A program made the translations under genes and the position numbers. Shown here one piece after another: positions 1 to 8,039 of a stretch of 64,000 nt of DNA. How positions within the stretch are numbered: position 1 is the stretch's first letter; every line of letters begins with the position of its first letter. Below the pieces are notes generated by a model. That model was not told the origin of the DNA and made no database searches. It was given only the letters and a program-made list of their open reading frames with translations. This stretch comes from Kitasatospora cinereorecta (GTDB lineage Bacteria; Actinomycetota; Actinomycetes; Streptomycetales; Streptomycetaceae). The stretch covers positions 124,001 through 188,000 of the forward strand of contig NZ_JAMZDX010000007.1 in the NCBI RefSeq assembly GCF_024172095.1. The letters are read 5' to 3'.

Positions 1-11
1 ACGGGGAGCGG

Positions 12-338
12 ATGAGCACGGGGCAGTTCCAGGTCCATCCCGGCGCGGTCAGCGCGCTGGCCGGACGGTTCGACAGCGAGAAGGGCGAACTGACCGGACG
101 GACCGAGCAGTTCGCCGCCCGGGCCGGCCAGGTCGGCGAGGCCTTCGGACTGCTCGGGGTCTGCGACGGCGCCGCCGGGAAGTACGCGGACATGCTCGAC
201 GGCACCCTCAAGGCGCTCGGCCAACTGGCCCAGGTCCTGGACAGCGACGCCCAGCGCCTGCGAGCCAACGCCGCCGCCTACCGCCGCTCCGACGAGACCG
301 CCCAGCAGCACGTGCGGGCCCTGGACGGTGCGGTGTGA
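12..338 (+). CDS. WXG100/EspC-like small helical protein, probable type VII secretion partner
   Basis: 108 aa, ATG preceded by GGGGAG. The protein is almost entirely helix-forming, has no signal peptide or membrane segment, and has the size and Ala/Gln-rich make-up of EspC/WXG100-like proteins secreted by ESX systems; a Trp-X-Gly turn is not present, so family membership is tentative. Its last codons overlap the next gene by GTGA, implying translational coupling with the larger WXG-like protein. A role as co-secreted partner or chaperone is inferred from size and position; no ESX core gene is in the window. Confidence 0.55.
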   Translation: MSTGQFQVHPGAVSALAGRFDSEKGELTGRTEQFAARAGQVGEAFGLLGVCDGAAGKYADMLDGTLKALGQLAQVLDSDAQRLRANAAAYRRSDETAQQHVRALDGAV

Positions 339-1477
339 GCGTCAACGACTGGATCGACGGCAAGGTCCTGGACATCCTCCAGGCCTTCGGCGTCGAACTG
401 CCCGGCGGGGACGGCGACCGCCTCCGCTCCATCGCCGCGGCCTGGGACACCATGGGCGACGACCTCGCCGCCGTCGCCCGGGCCATCGACTCCGCCGTCA
501 CCGCCACCGACGAACGCGACTGGTCCGGCGACGCCCGCCAGGCCTTCGAGCAGCACTGGCAGCAGCAGAAGCAGACCGTCGACCAGGTCGCCGGCAACTT
601 CCACCAGGTCGCCCAGGGCCTGCGCGCCTACGCCGACGAGATCGACACGATCAACAAGGCGATCATCGACATCTGCGTCCAGATCGCCGAGATGGAGGTG
701 GCCGGCTTCGCGCTCTCCTTCGTCACCGCCGGCATCTCCGACCTGGTCGCCAACACCGCCGTCGCCGCCAAGGTCGCCAAGGTGGTCGACCTGGTCGAAC
801 TGTTCACCACCGCGGCCGAGAAGGTCGCCGCCCTCCTGGAACGCTTCCTCGGCCTCGTCGAGGAGACCGCCGCCACGCTCGGCAAGGTGCTCACCACCGT
901 GGCGAAGTTCGGTGCCGACTTCGTGAAGACCACAGCCGAGAGCTTCGTCACCAACTTCGTCGCCGACACCGGCAGTGCCGTGGCCAACCAGGCGGTCACC
1001 GGCCAGCAGATCGACCTCGGTGCCGACGCGCAGAACGGCGCCCTCGCCGCCGCCGGTACCGCCGCCTTCACCGGACTCGGCGGCGCCGCCGCCCGCGGCG
1101 CCGGACTGACCGGCGGATTCGGCCGCTTCCTGACCGGCGAAGGCCTCGCCGGCACCGCGGCCAACGGCGCCGCCGGCAACATCGCCGGCGGCCTCGTCGT
1201 CGACGGCGCCAACGGCAAGGACGCCACCACCCTCTGGGAGGACGCCCTCACCAACGCCGCCACCGGCGCCGCCGGCAACGCCCAGAACCACGCGGTCGCG
1301 GGCCACCTGGAAGAGCACGGCATGCTCGGCGGCGAGAACCGCAGCGACCGCGCGAAGCTCGCCGACCGATCCTTCGAGGACGCCTTCGGGACCACCCTCA
1401 ACACCGGCGTCTACGCGGCCGGTTCGGGCATCGAGTCGGACCTCCAGCAGCTCGCCGAGAGCGGGAGCGGCACATGA
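335..1477 (+). CDS. WXG100-domain protein with alpha-helical and Gly/Ala-rich C-terminus
   Basis: 380 aa, GTG start inside the stop of the previous gene. Residues about 25-115 form a WXG100-like helical hairpin with a Trp-Ser-Gly turn (DWSGDARQAFEQHW) and a following long helix. Residues 120-210 contain amphipathic or hydrophobic helices, and 215-330 are Gly/Ala-rich with repeated AAGTAA/GAAGN patterns like the pre-toxin regions of polymorphic toxins. No recognisable nuclease, deaminase or other toxin domain follows; the protein stops at residue 380. It is probably an ESX/type VII substrate or an orphan delivery module. The downstream gene overlaps by ATGA, so three genes are coupled. Confidence 0.6.
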   Translation: MSVNDWIDGKVLDILQAFGVELPGGDGDRLRSIAAAWDTMGDDLAAVARAIDSAVTATDERDWSGDARQAFEQHWQQQKQTVDQVAGNFHQVAQGLRAYADEIDTINKAIIDICVQIAEMEVAGFALSFVTAGISDLVANTAVAAKVAKVVDLVELFTTAAEKVAALLERFLGLVEETAATLGKVLTTVAKFGADFVKTTAESFVTNFVADTGSAVANQAVTGQQIDLGADAQNGALAAAGTAAFTGLGGAAARGAGLTGGFGRFLTGEGLAGTAANGAAGNIAGGLVVDGANGKDATTLWEDALTNAATGAAGNAQNHAVAGHLEEHGMLGGENRSDRAKLADRSFEDAFGTTLNTGVYAAGSGIESDLQQLAESGSGT

Positions 1478-1713
1478 CCCTGCTGGCCGCCGTCATCCAC
1501 CCCTCACCGACCGACCGCCACGTCTTCGGCCTGCTCGACCTCCTGTGGGCCGCCGTCATCGGCATCGGCCTGCTCCTGATCGCCATCGGCGCCACCCTCG
1601 CCGCCAAACTCCGCGGCCGCCCCGGCCGCGGCCCCGGCGACCGCCTGCTCGGCCCGCTCTTCGTCGCCGCCGGCCTCGCCGTCGCCGCCGGCGGACTCCT
1701 GCTCATCCTCTGA
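1474..1713 (+). CDS. Small two-TM membrane protein
   Basis: 79 aa, ATG overlapping the preceding stop by ATGA. Two hydrophobic segments (residues about 19-45 and 59-79) flank a basic loop rich in Arg/Gly/Pro, giving a hairpin in the membrane. No family recognised. Position as last gene of a coupled trio with two WXG100-like genes suggests a membrane partner or immunity-type protein, but nothing in the sequence proves that. Confidence 0.55.
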   Translation: MTLLAAVIHPSPTDRHVFGLLDLLWAAVIGIGLLLIAIGATLAAKLRGRPGRGPGDRLLGPLFVAAGLAVAAGGLLLIL

Positions 1714-1772
1714 GCCAAGGCGTGAGACAGTCGGGCAGCCGACCGCACCCGCGCCCCCGACCGGAGGTCCCC

Positions 1773-2096
1773 GTGACGTTCGAATCCCCGCTAGCGCGGG
1801 CCCTGGCCTCCGACCAGCGCCCGGCCTTCCTCGCCCGGCTCGGGTACGAGCTCGCCATGGCCGAGCGCTCGGCCTACCGCGACAGCGACCTGACACCCGA
1901 GCAGGCCCTGCGGCTGGTCGCCTTCCTCAACGAGGTCCGACTGGTGCTGGCGAACCAACTCGTCGCCGACACCACCGGCGCGCTGGTCGGCCACCCCGAC
2001 GACGCACTGATCGAGCGCCTGGCCCAACTCGTCCACCGGGCCGACATGGGCCCGTTCTGGGCCCGTACGGTCGACCGGGCCGCCCGCCCCCGGTAG
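1773..2096 (+). CDS. Conserved-looking hypothetical helical protein
   Basis: 107 aa, GTG start with GGAGG at 1763-1767. Predicted all-alpha, soluble, no signal peptide. Sequence features include a Leu-rich segment (LALVAFLNEVRLVLANQL region, residues about 40-62) and a C-terminal WARTVDRAARPR tail. No family recognised. It lies 60 bp after the WXG-like trio on the same strand and could belong to that locus; its stop is only a few bases from the convergent methyltransferase stop. Confidence 0.5.
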   Translation: MTFESPLARALASDQRPAFLARLGYELAMAERSAYRDSDLTPEQALRLVAFLNEVRLVLANQLVADTTGALVGHPDDALIERLAQLVHRADMGPFWARTVDRAARPR

Positions 2097-2099
2097 CGG

Positions 2100-2861
2100 C
2101 TACGCAACCCGCCGGGCGAGGTGGACGGTGAGGTCGGCGGCCAGCTCGATCCGTGCGGGGAGGACGGCCGCGATGCGCTCGAACGCCTGCTCCCGCGTGC
2201 GCGGTGGCAGCATCAGGTACGCCGAGACGGTCGACAGGTGGCCCACGTACGCGCGGGCGGTGACCGTCAGCCGCCGCTCCTGAACCGACTGCCGGACGTC
2301 GGTGAACCACGGGGAGCGCAGGAGCTCCGTGCCGGGCCACTGCATGGCACGGTCCGGCGGCGTCCCGTCCGGGGAGGGGATGTCGTCGCTGTCCAGGAAC
2401 GGCGCCCGGGCCGTCCGGACGGCCTCCTCCACCGCCGGGTCGGCGGGTCGGACCGGGCCGCCGAAGGAGGCGAACACGCCACCGGGCTCCAGCAGTGCGG
2501 CCGTCCGCGACCAGCGGCCCTCGGGATCGGTCCAGTGCAGTGCCGCGGCCGCGTACACCAGCCCGTACGTCTCGTCCGGCCGGACGTCCTCGAACGCGGC
2601 CCGCACCGTCCGGACCTCCGCGGGCACGTGCCTGCGCAGCTCGGCGAGCATCGCCGGGTCGGGTTCGGTCGCGGTGACCGCGACGCCGCGTGCGGCGAAC
2701 AGGCGGGTGGCCTTGCCCGTCCCGGCGCCGATCTCCAGCGCGGTGCGCAGCGGCCGCCCCGCGTACCCGGCGACCAGGTCGAACAGCTCCGGCGGATACC
2801 CCGGGCGGTACCGCTCGTACGCCGCCGCGATCGCTCCGAAGCTCCGTGCGCGCTCAGCCAT
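2100..2861 (-). CDS. Class I SAM-dependent methyltransferase
   Basis: 253 aa from the second in-frame Met (an alternative ATG lies three codons upstream at 2870). Motif I is LEIGAGTGKAT, followed by an acidic TATEPDP strand end (motif II) and an AAALHWTDPE post-motif typical of the Methyltransf_11/25 group, seen in many actinomycete proteins annotated as trans-aconitate-like or generic methyltransferases. The N-terminal FGAIAAAYERYRPGYPPELF stretch is the usual start of this subgroup. The substrate cannot be told. Convergent with the 1773 gene; a free-standing transcription unit. Confidence 0.8.
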   Translation of the reverse strand: MAERARSFGAIAAAYERYRPGYPPELFDLVAGYAGRPLRTALEIGAGTGKATRLFAARGVAVTATEPDPAMLAELRRHVPAEVRTVRAAFEDVRPDETYGLVYAAAALHWTDPEGRWSRTAALLEPGGVFASFGGPVRPADPAVEEAVRTARAPFLDSDDIPSPDGTPPDRAMQWPGTELLRSPWFTDVRQSVQERRLTVTARAYVGHLSTVSAYLMLPPRTREQAFERIAAVLPARIELAADLTVHLARRVA

Positions 2862-2936
2862 GTGCAGCATGGTGGCACGGGCCGCCCGCCAACTGCGACC
2901 GTCAGCGACAGTTGGAGAGCCCCTCGCTGATCGACG

Positions 2937-3668
2937 TCACCAGGGCACTACGCCGGCGTCGTCGAAGAACTGGCCCGTCGGGCCGTCGTCGGGCAGCGTC
3001 GCGAGCTTAATGGCGATGGCCGCGCCCTGTTCGGGGGTGCGCACGCCCCGGAAGCCGTTGAGGTCGGTCGCGACGTAGCCGGGGCAGCCGGCGTTGATCA
3101 GGATGTTCGTGCCGCTCAGCTCCCGGGCGTACTGGAGGGTGACGGCGTTCAGGAACGTCTTCGACGGCGAGTACGCCACGGCCACCGGACCTGCGGTCAG
3201 CTCACCGGCGGTCCCCGACTGCAGGGTGAGGGAGCCGACACTGCTGGACATGTTCACGATCCGCGGTGAGGCGGAGCGGCGCAGCAGCGGCATCATCGCG
3301 TTGGTGACGCGGATGACGCCGATCACGTTGGTCTCCACGACCGTGCGGACGGTGGCGGGGTCGACGCGGGTGGGCTCCTGCGGCATGGTGCCGCTGATGG
3401 CGGCGTTGTTGACGAGCACGTCGAGGCGCCCGGCCTGTTCCTCGATCAGCCGTGCGGCGGCGGTCGCGCTCGCGTCGTCGGTCACGTCCAGCGGTACGCC
3501 GAACGCGTCGACGCCGGCCGCGCGCAGACTCTCCACCGCGGCCTGGCGACGCCGATCGTCGCGGGCACCGACGCCGACGCTCCAGCCGAGGGCGCCCAGG
3601 CCTGCGGCGATCTCGTAACCGATTCCCTTGTTTGCGCCGGTGACCAGCGCAATCGTTCGTTCGCTCAT
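2937..3668 (-). CDS. SDR family NAD(P)-dependent oxidoreductase
   Basis: 243 aa. Classical short-chain dehydrogenase: cofactor motif TGANKGIG near residue 10, NNAAISG near 90, catalytic Ser in MSSSVGS, and Tyr-X3-Lys in YSPSKT. Start chosen at MSERTIAL because it puts the Rossmann strand at the usual distance; an upstream Met three codons earlier is possible. It is divergent from a LysR gene with a 15-bp dyad between them, so it is probably the target of that regulator. Carbonyl or quinone reduction is typical of the family; substrate unknown. Confidence 0.88.
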   Translation of the reverse strand: MSERTIALVTGANKGIGYEIAAGLGALGWSVGVGARDDRRRQAAVESLRAAGVDAFGVPLDVTDDASATAAARLIEEQAGRLDVLVNNAAISGTMPQEPTRVDPATVRTVVETNVIGVIRVTNAMMPLLRRSASPRIVNMSSSVGSLTLQSGTAGELTAGPVAVAYSPSKTFLNAVTLQYARELSGTNILINAGCPGYVATDLNGFRGVRTPEQGAAIAIKLATLPDDGPTGQFFDDAGVVPW

Positions 3669-3726
3669 GGGGACCATGCTGCTCCCGGACCCCGGCGGTG
3701 GTCCAAGACCGATTGGGTGGGCAACG

Positions 3727-3741
3727 ATACCTTCCAGGTAT
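3727..3741. promoter_or_regulatory. LysR-type box (T-N11-A dyad) between SDR and LysR genes
   Basis: Perfect inverted repeat ATACCT-TCC-AGGTAT, matching the T-N11-A form of LysR recognition sites, 22 bp upstream of the LysR start and 58 bp upstream of the divergent SDR start. This is the standard place for autoregulation plus activation of the divergent gene. Confidence 0.65.
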
Positions 3742-3763
3742 TGATCCGGAGTACCGTGGCCGG

Positions 3764-4615
3764 ATGGAGACCAGGGAACTGCGCTACTTCGTCGCTGTCG
3801 CCGAAGAGTTGCACTTCGGGCGCGCCGCGCAGCGGCTCGGGATCGCACAGCCGCCGCTGTCACGGACGATCCAGCAGCTCGAACGCCGGCTCGGGGCAGC
3901 GCTGCTGGACCGGACGAGCCGCACCGTCACGCTGACCGAGGCCGGCTCGGTGCTGCTGGTCGAGGGCCGGGCGGCCCTCGACGCGGTCGAAGCGGCCGAG
4001 CGCCGGACCCGCCGCGCCGCCCTTCCCTCGACCGGCCGTCCCGGCCTGGTCCTGGTCACGAAGGCCAGTGCGTCCCGCGAACTGCTGGCGAACCTGCTGG
4101 ACGCGTACGCCGCCGAACCCGGCGCCGTCCCCGTCGACGTCATCCTCTGCGGCCCGGGCGAGCAGGAACGACTTCTGCGCGAGGGCCGGGCCGACGTGGC
4201 GCTGCTGCACCGTCCTTTCGACTCGACGGCCGGGTTCCACACCGAGGAACTCGGCGCGGAGGGCCAGGTTGTGGTCCTGCCGGCCGGGCATCCGCTCACC
4301 GTCCGGACGCATGTGCACATGGCCGACATCACGGGGCTGCCCGGCCTGCCCCTGCCGCGCTGGCCCGACCCCGACGGCACCTACCCGCCCGGCCCCGGCC
4401 CGCAGGTCCGCGACCACGCGCAGCTGTTGCAGCTCGTCGCGCTCGGCCGTGCCTGCGCGGTCTCACCGGAGTCGTGCCGAGCTCAACTGCACGGTGACCT
4501 CGCCGCCGTACCCGTGCTGGACGCACCCAAGGTCACCACCGTGATCGCCTGGCCGCCGCACAGTCGGTCCAGAGCCGTCGCCGACCTGGTCCGGACTGCG
4601 ACCCGTCTCCGGTAG
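3764..4615 (+). CDS. LysR family transcriptional regulator
   Basis: 283 aa. The N-terminal winged helix-turn-helix is clear: METRELRYFVAVAEE, then the recognition region ending in PPLSRTIQQLERRLG and LLDRTSRTVTLTEAG. The rest (about 90-283) is the periplasmic-binding-like effector domain. Start ATG at 3764 chosen because the LysR domain begins there. Likely controls the divergent SDR gene through the 3727-3741 dyad. Effector unknown. Confidence 0.88.
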   Translation: METRELRYFVAVAEELHFGRAAQRLGIAQPPLSRTIQQLERRLGAALLDRTSRTVTLTEAGSVLLVEGRAALDAVEAAERRTRRAALPSTGRPGLVLVTKASASRELLANLLDAYAAEPGAVPVDVILCGPGEQERLLREGRADVALLHRPFDSTAGFHTEELGAEGQVVVLPAGHPLTVRTHVHMADITGLPGLPLPRWPDPDGTYPPGPGPQVRDHAQLLQLVALGRACAVSPESCRAQLHGDLAAVPVLDAPKVTTVIAWPPHSRSRAVADLVRTATRLR

Positions 4616-4671
4616 TTCCCCTACGCCTGGCCAGGTTCCACCTGCCGTGTCCGGGCTCACTCGGCAAAAAA

Positions 4672-4687
4672 CAAGCATGCACGCTTG
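4672..4687. promoter_or_regulatory. Candidate operator upstream of the acyl-CoA cluster
   Basis: Inverted repeat CAAGC-ATGCAC-GCTTG in a short AT-rich stretch (AAAAAAC before, GATTTGTT after), 58 bp upstream of the GTG at 4745. The arms resemble half-sites of TetR-type regulators of CoA-ester catabolism, and a TetR gene closes this cluster at 14423, but the pairing is inference. Confidence 0.4.
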
Positions 4688-4744
4688 ATTTGTTCGGCGC
4701 CCGCTGCCAGGCTGCTGCCGAAGCCAGCGCAGGGGAGGCGTGCA

Positions 4745-6433
4745 GTGCTGCGGATCGGCAACGCGTCCGGGTTCTACGGCGACCGTTTCGCCGCGTTCCG
4801 GGAGATGCTCGAACAGGGGCCGCTCGATGTGCTCACCGGCGACTACCTCGCCGAGTTGACCATGTTGATCCTGGCCCGCGACCGGATGAAGGACCCGGGG
4901 CTCGGCTATGCCCGCACCTTCCTCCGCCAGGCGGAGGAGTCGCTGGCGCTCGCCCTGGAGCGCGGCGTGCGGATCGTGGTGAACGCGGGCGGGCTCAACC
5001 CGGCCCGGCTCGCCGCCGCGCTCGCCGAACTCGCCGACCGGCAGGGCCTGTCGGCCCGGATCGCCCATGTCACCGGCGACGACCTGCTGCCGCGCGCCGC
5101 CGAGTTCGGCCGTACCGACCTGCTGGCCGCCAACGCCTACCTGGGCGCCGGCGGCATCGCCGCCTGCCTGACGGCGGGCGCGGACGTGGTGGTGACCGGC
5201 CGGGTGACCGATGCCGCGCTGGTGGTGGGCCCCGCGATGGCGCACTACGGCTGGGGTCAGGGCGACCTGGACGCGCTGGCCGGCGCGGTGGTGGCCGGCC
5301 ACGTGCTGGAGTGCGGCGCCCAGGCCACCGGCGGCAACTACGCCTTCTTCCGCGAGCACGACATCACCCGCCCGGGCTTCCCGATCGCCGAGGTGTACGC
5401 CGACGGCAGCAGCGTCATCACCAAGCACCCGGGCACCGGCGGCGCGGTGACCGTCGAGACGGTGACCGCCCAACTGCTGTACGAGACGGGCGGTCCGCGC
5501 TATCTCGGCCCGGACGTCACGGCCCGGCTGGACACCGTCACCCTCGCCGAGGACGGCCCGGACCGGGTCCGGATCGGCGGGGTGCGCGGCGAGGCGCCGC
5601 CGGCCACGCTCAAGGTCGGCCTCAACCGGCTCGGCGGCTTCCGCAACGAGGTGGTCTTCGTCCTCACCGGGCTGGACATCGAGGCCAAGGCCGACCTGGT
5701 CGAGCGCCAGCTGACCGCCGAACTGACCGACCCCCCGGCCGAGGTGCGCTGGACCCTGGTCCGGACCGACCGCGCCGACGCGGACACCGAGGAGACGGCC
5801 AGCGCCCTGCTGCGGCTGACCGTCCGCGACCGGGACGAGCGCCGGGTCGGCCGCGCGGTCACCACCGCTGCCGTGGAGCTCGCGCTGAGCGGCTACCCCG
5901 GCTTCCACGTCACCGCGCCGCCCGGACCCGGCAGCCCGTACGGCGTCTTCGAGTCGGTGGCGGTGGACGCCAAGAGCGTGGAGCACACCGCGGTGCTGCC
6001 CGACGGCACCCGCCTGCCGATCGATGCGCCGGCCGTGACGGCGACCACCCCGGACGAGGCGCCCGAACTGCCCGCGCTGCCCCGGCCGTTGCCGGAAGTG
6101 CCGACCCGCCGCGCCCCGCTCGGCCTGGTCGTCGGCGCGCGCAGCGGCGACAAGGGCGGCGACGCCAACCTCGGCGTCTGGGCCCGCAGCGACGCCGGCT
6201 GGCGCTGGCTCGCACACACCCTCACCACCGACCTGCTGCGCGAACTCCTGCCAGAGGCGGCCGAGTTGACCCTCGAACGCCATCTGCTGCCGAACCTGCG
6301 GGCGGTCAACTTCACCCTCGCCGGACTGCTCGGCGAGGGGGTGGCCGCGCAGGCCAGGTTCGACCCGCAGGCCAAGGCCCTGGGGGAGTGGCTGCGCTCC
6401 CGGTACGTCGACATCCCGGAGGTCCTGCTGTGA
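4745..6433 (+). CDS. AtuA-like protein (DUF1446 plus AtuA C-terminal fold)
   Basis: 562 aa, GTG start with AGGGGAGG just upstream. N-terminal DUF1446 domain (residues 1 to about 350) begins LRIGNASGFYGDR and contains GGLNPARL, GRVTDAALVVGPAM and GTGGAVT signatures; the C-terminal AtuA-like ferredoxin-fold domain (about 455-560) carries ARSGDKGGDANLG. AtuA proteins accompany geranyl/citronellyl-CoA catabolism in Pseudomonas, but their biochemical role is unresolved. The stop overlaps the carboxylase beta gene by GTGA, so the two are translationally coupled. Called a family member rather than atuA itself because the substrate here is unknown. Confidence 0.82.
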   Translation: MLRIGNASGFYGDRFAAFREMLEQGPLDVLTGDYLAELTMLILARDRMKDPGLGYARTFLRQAEESLALALERGVRIVVNAGGLNPARLAAALAELADRQGLSARIAHVTGDDLLPRAAEFGRTDLLAANAYLGAGGIAACLTAGADVVVTGRVTDAALVVGPAMAHYGWGQGDLDALAGAVVAGHVLECGAQATGGNYAFFREHDITRPGFPIAEVYADGSSVITKHPGTGGAVTVETVTAQLLYETGGPRYLGPDVTARLDTVTLAEDGPDRVRIGGVRGEAPPATLKVGLNRLGGFRNEVVFVLTGLDIEAKADLVERQLTAELTDPPAEVRWTLVRTDRADADTEETASALLRLTVRDRDERRVGRAVTTAAVELALSGYPGFHVTAPPGPGSPYGVFESVAVDAKSVEHTAVLPDGTRLPIDAPAVTATTPDEAPELPALPRPLPEVPTRRAPLGLVVGARSGDKGGDANLGVWARSDAGWRWLAHTLTTDLLRELLPEAAELTLERHLLPNLRAVNFTLAGLLGEGVAAQARFDPQAKALGEWLRSRYVDIPEVLL

Positions 6434-8028
6434 CCGTCCTGCCCACCCGCCTGGACACCGGCGGCCCCGAGCACACCGCCAACCGCGCGGCGATGCTGAC
6501 CAGGCTGGCCGACCTGGACACCGAGCACGCCAAGGCGCTGGCCGGCGGCGGCCCCAAGTACGTGGACCGCCACCGCGGTCGGGGCAAACTGCTGCCCCGC
6601 GAGCGGATCGAGCTGCTGATCGACCCGGACTCGCCGTTCCTCGAACTCTCCCCGCTCGCCGCCTGGGGCAGCGACTACCCGGTCGGCGCCGCCCTGGTCA
6701 CCGGCATCGGGGTGATCGAGGGCACCGAGTGCGTGATCACCGCCAACGACCCGACCGTGCGCGGCGGCGCCAGCAACCCGTGGACGCTGCGCAAGGCGCT
6801 GCGGGCCAACGAGATCGCGCTGCGCAACCGCCTGCCGCTGGTCAACCTGGTGGAGTCCGGCGGGGCCGACCTGCCCAGCCAGAAGGAGATCTTCATCCCG
6901 GGCGGCGCGCTGTTCCGCGACCTGACCCGGCTGTCGGCCGCCGGAATCCCCACCGTGGCCGTGGTGTTCGGCAACTCCACCGCCGGCGGCGCGTACGTGC
7001 CCGGCATGTCCGACCACGTGGTGATGGTGAAGGAGCGGGCCAAGGTCTTCCTCGGCGGGCCGCCGCTGGTGAAGATGGCCACCGGCGAGGAGGCCGACGA
7101 CGAGTCGCTCGGCGGCGCCGAGATGCACGCCCGCACCTCGGGCCTGGCCGACCACTTCGCCGTCGACGAGCAGGACGCCTGCCGGCTCGCCCGGCGGATC
7201 GTCCACCGCCTGCACTGGCGCAAGCAGGGCCCGGCGCCGCTCCACCCGGTCGAGCCGCCGCGCCACGACGAGGAGGAGCTGCTCGGGATCGTCCCCGGCG
7301 ACCTCAAGGTGCCGTTCGACCCGCGCGAGGTGATCGCCCGGGTGGTCGACGGCTCCGACTTCGACGAGTTCAAGCCGCTGTACGGCGCCAGCCTGGCCAC
7401 CGGCTGGGCCACCGTCCACGGCTACCCGGTCGGCATCCTGGCCAACGCGCAGGGCGTGCTGTTCAGCGAGGAGTCGCAGAAGGCCGCCCAGTTCATCCAG
7501 CTCGCCAACCAGCGCGACATTCCGCTGCTCTTCCTGCACAACACCACCGGCTACATGGTCGGCCAGGCGTACGAGCAGGGCGGCATCATCAAGCACGGCG
7601 CGATGATGATCAACGCGGTGGCCAACAGCCGGGTGCCGCACATCTCGGTGCTGATGGGCGCCTCGTACGGGGCCGGGCACTACGGCATGTGCGGGCGGGC
7701 GTACGACCCGCGGTTCCTGTTCGCCTGGCCGAGCGCCAAGTCGGCGGTGATGGGGCCGCAGCAGCTGGCCGGGGTGCTCTCGATCGTGGCCCGGCAGTCG
7801 GCGGCGGCGAAGGGGCAGCCGTACGACGAGGACGCGGACGCGGCGATCCGCGCCATGGTGGAGCAACAGATCGAGGCCGAGTCGCTGCCGGTGTTCCTCT
7901 CCGGGCGGCTCTACGACGACGGTGTGATCGACCCGCGGGACACCCGCACCGTGCTGGGTATCTGCCTGTCCGCGATCCACAGCGCCCCGGTCGAGGGTGC
8001 GCGCGGCTACGGCGTCTTCCGGATGTAG
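6430..8028 (+). CDS. Acyl-CoA carboxylase beta (carboxyltransferase) subunit, methylcrotonyl/geranyl type
   Basis: 532 aa, GTG start overlapping the AtuA-like stop. Full carboxyltransferase: N-terminal half with RGRGKLLPRERIELL and ESGGADLPSQ, the oxyanion-type stretch GNSTAGGAYVPGMSD, and C-terminal half with FLHNTTGYMVG, MGASYGAGHYGMCGRAYDPRF and AWPSAKSAVMGPQQ. These are closer to methylcrotonyl/geranyl-CoA carboxylases than to propionyl-CoA carboxylase. With the biotin-bearing alpha subunit encoded 11 bp downstream it would transfer CO2 to an unsaturated acyl-CoA. 3-Methylcrotonyl-CoA versus a longer terpenoid CoA cannot be decided by eye. Confidence 0.85.
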   Translation: MTVLPTRLDTGGPEHTANRAAMLTRLADLDTEHAKALAGGGPKYVDRHRGRGKLLPRERIELLIDPDSPFLELSPLAAWGSDYPVGAALVTGIGVIEGTECVITANDPTVRGGASNPWTLRKALRANEIALRNRLPLVNLVESGGADLPSQKEIFIPGGALFRDLTRLSAAGIPTVAVVFGNSTAGGAYVPGMSDHVVMVKERAKVFLGGPPLVKMATGEEADDESLGGAEMHARTSGLADHFAVDEQDACRLARRIVHRLHWRKQGPAPLHPVEPPRHDEEELLGIVPGDLKVPFDPREVIARVVDGSDFDEFKPLYGASLATGWATVHGYPVGILANAQGVLFSEESQKAAQFIQLANQRDIPLLFLHNTTGYMVGQAYEQGGIIKHGAMMINAVANSRVPHISVLMGASYGAGHYGMCGRAYDPRFLFAWPSAKSAVMGPQQLAGVLSIVARQSAAAKGQPYDEDADAAIRAMVEQQIEAESLPVFLSGRLYDDGVIDPRDTRTVLGICLSAIHSAPVEGARGYGVFRM

Positions 8029-8039
8029 GGGGCTGTTCC

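Noticed and set aside
5893..7980. Very long antisense open frames (for example 695 codons opposite the carboxylase beta gene)
   Set aside because: In DNA this GC-rich, frames opposite real genes stay open for long distances; the translations are Gly/Arg/Val-rich, lack domains and contradict the clear carboxylase on the other strand.
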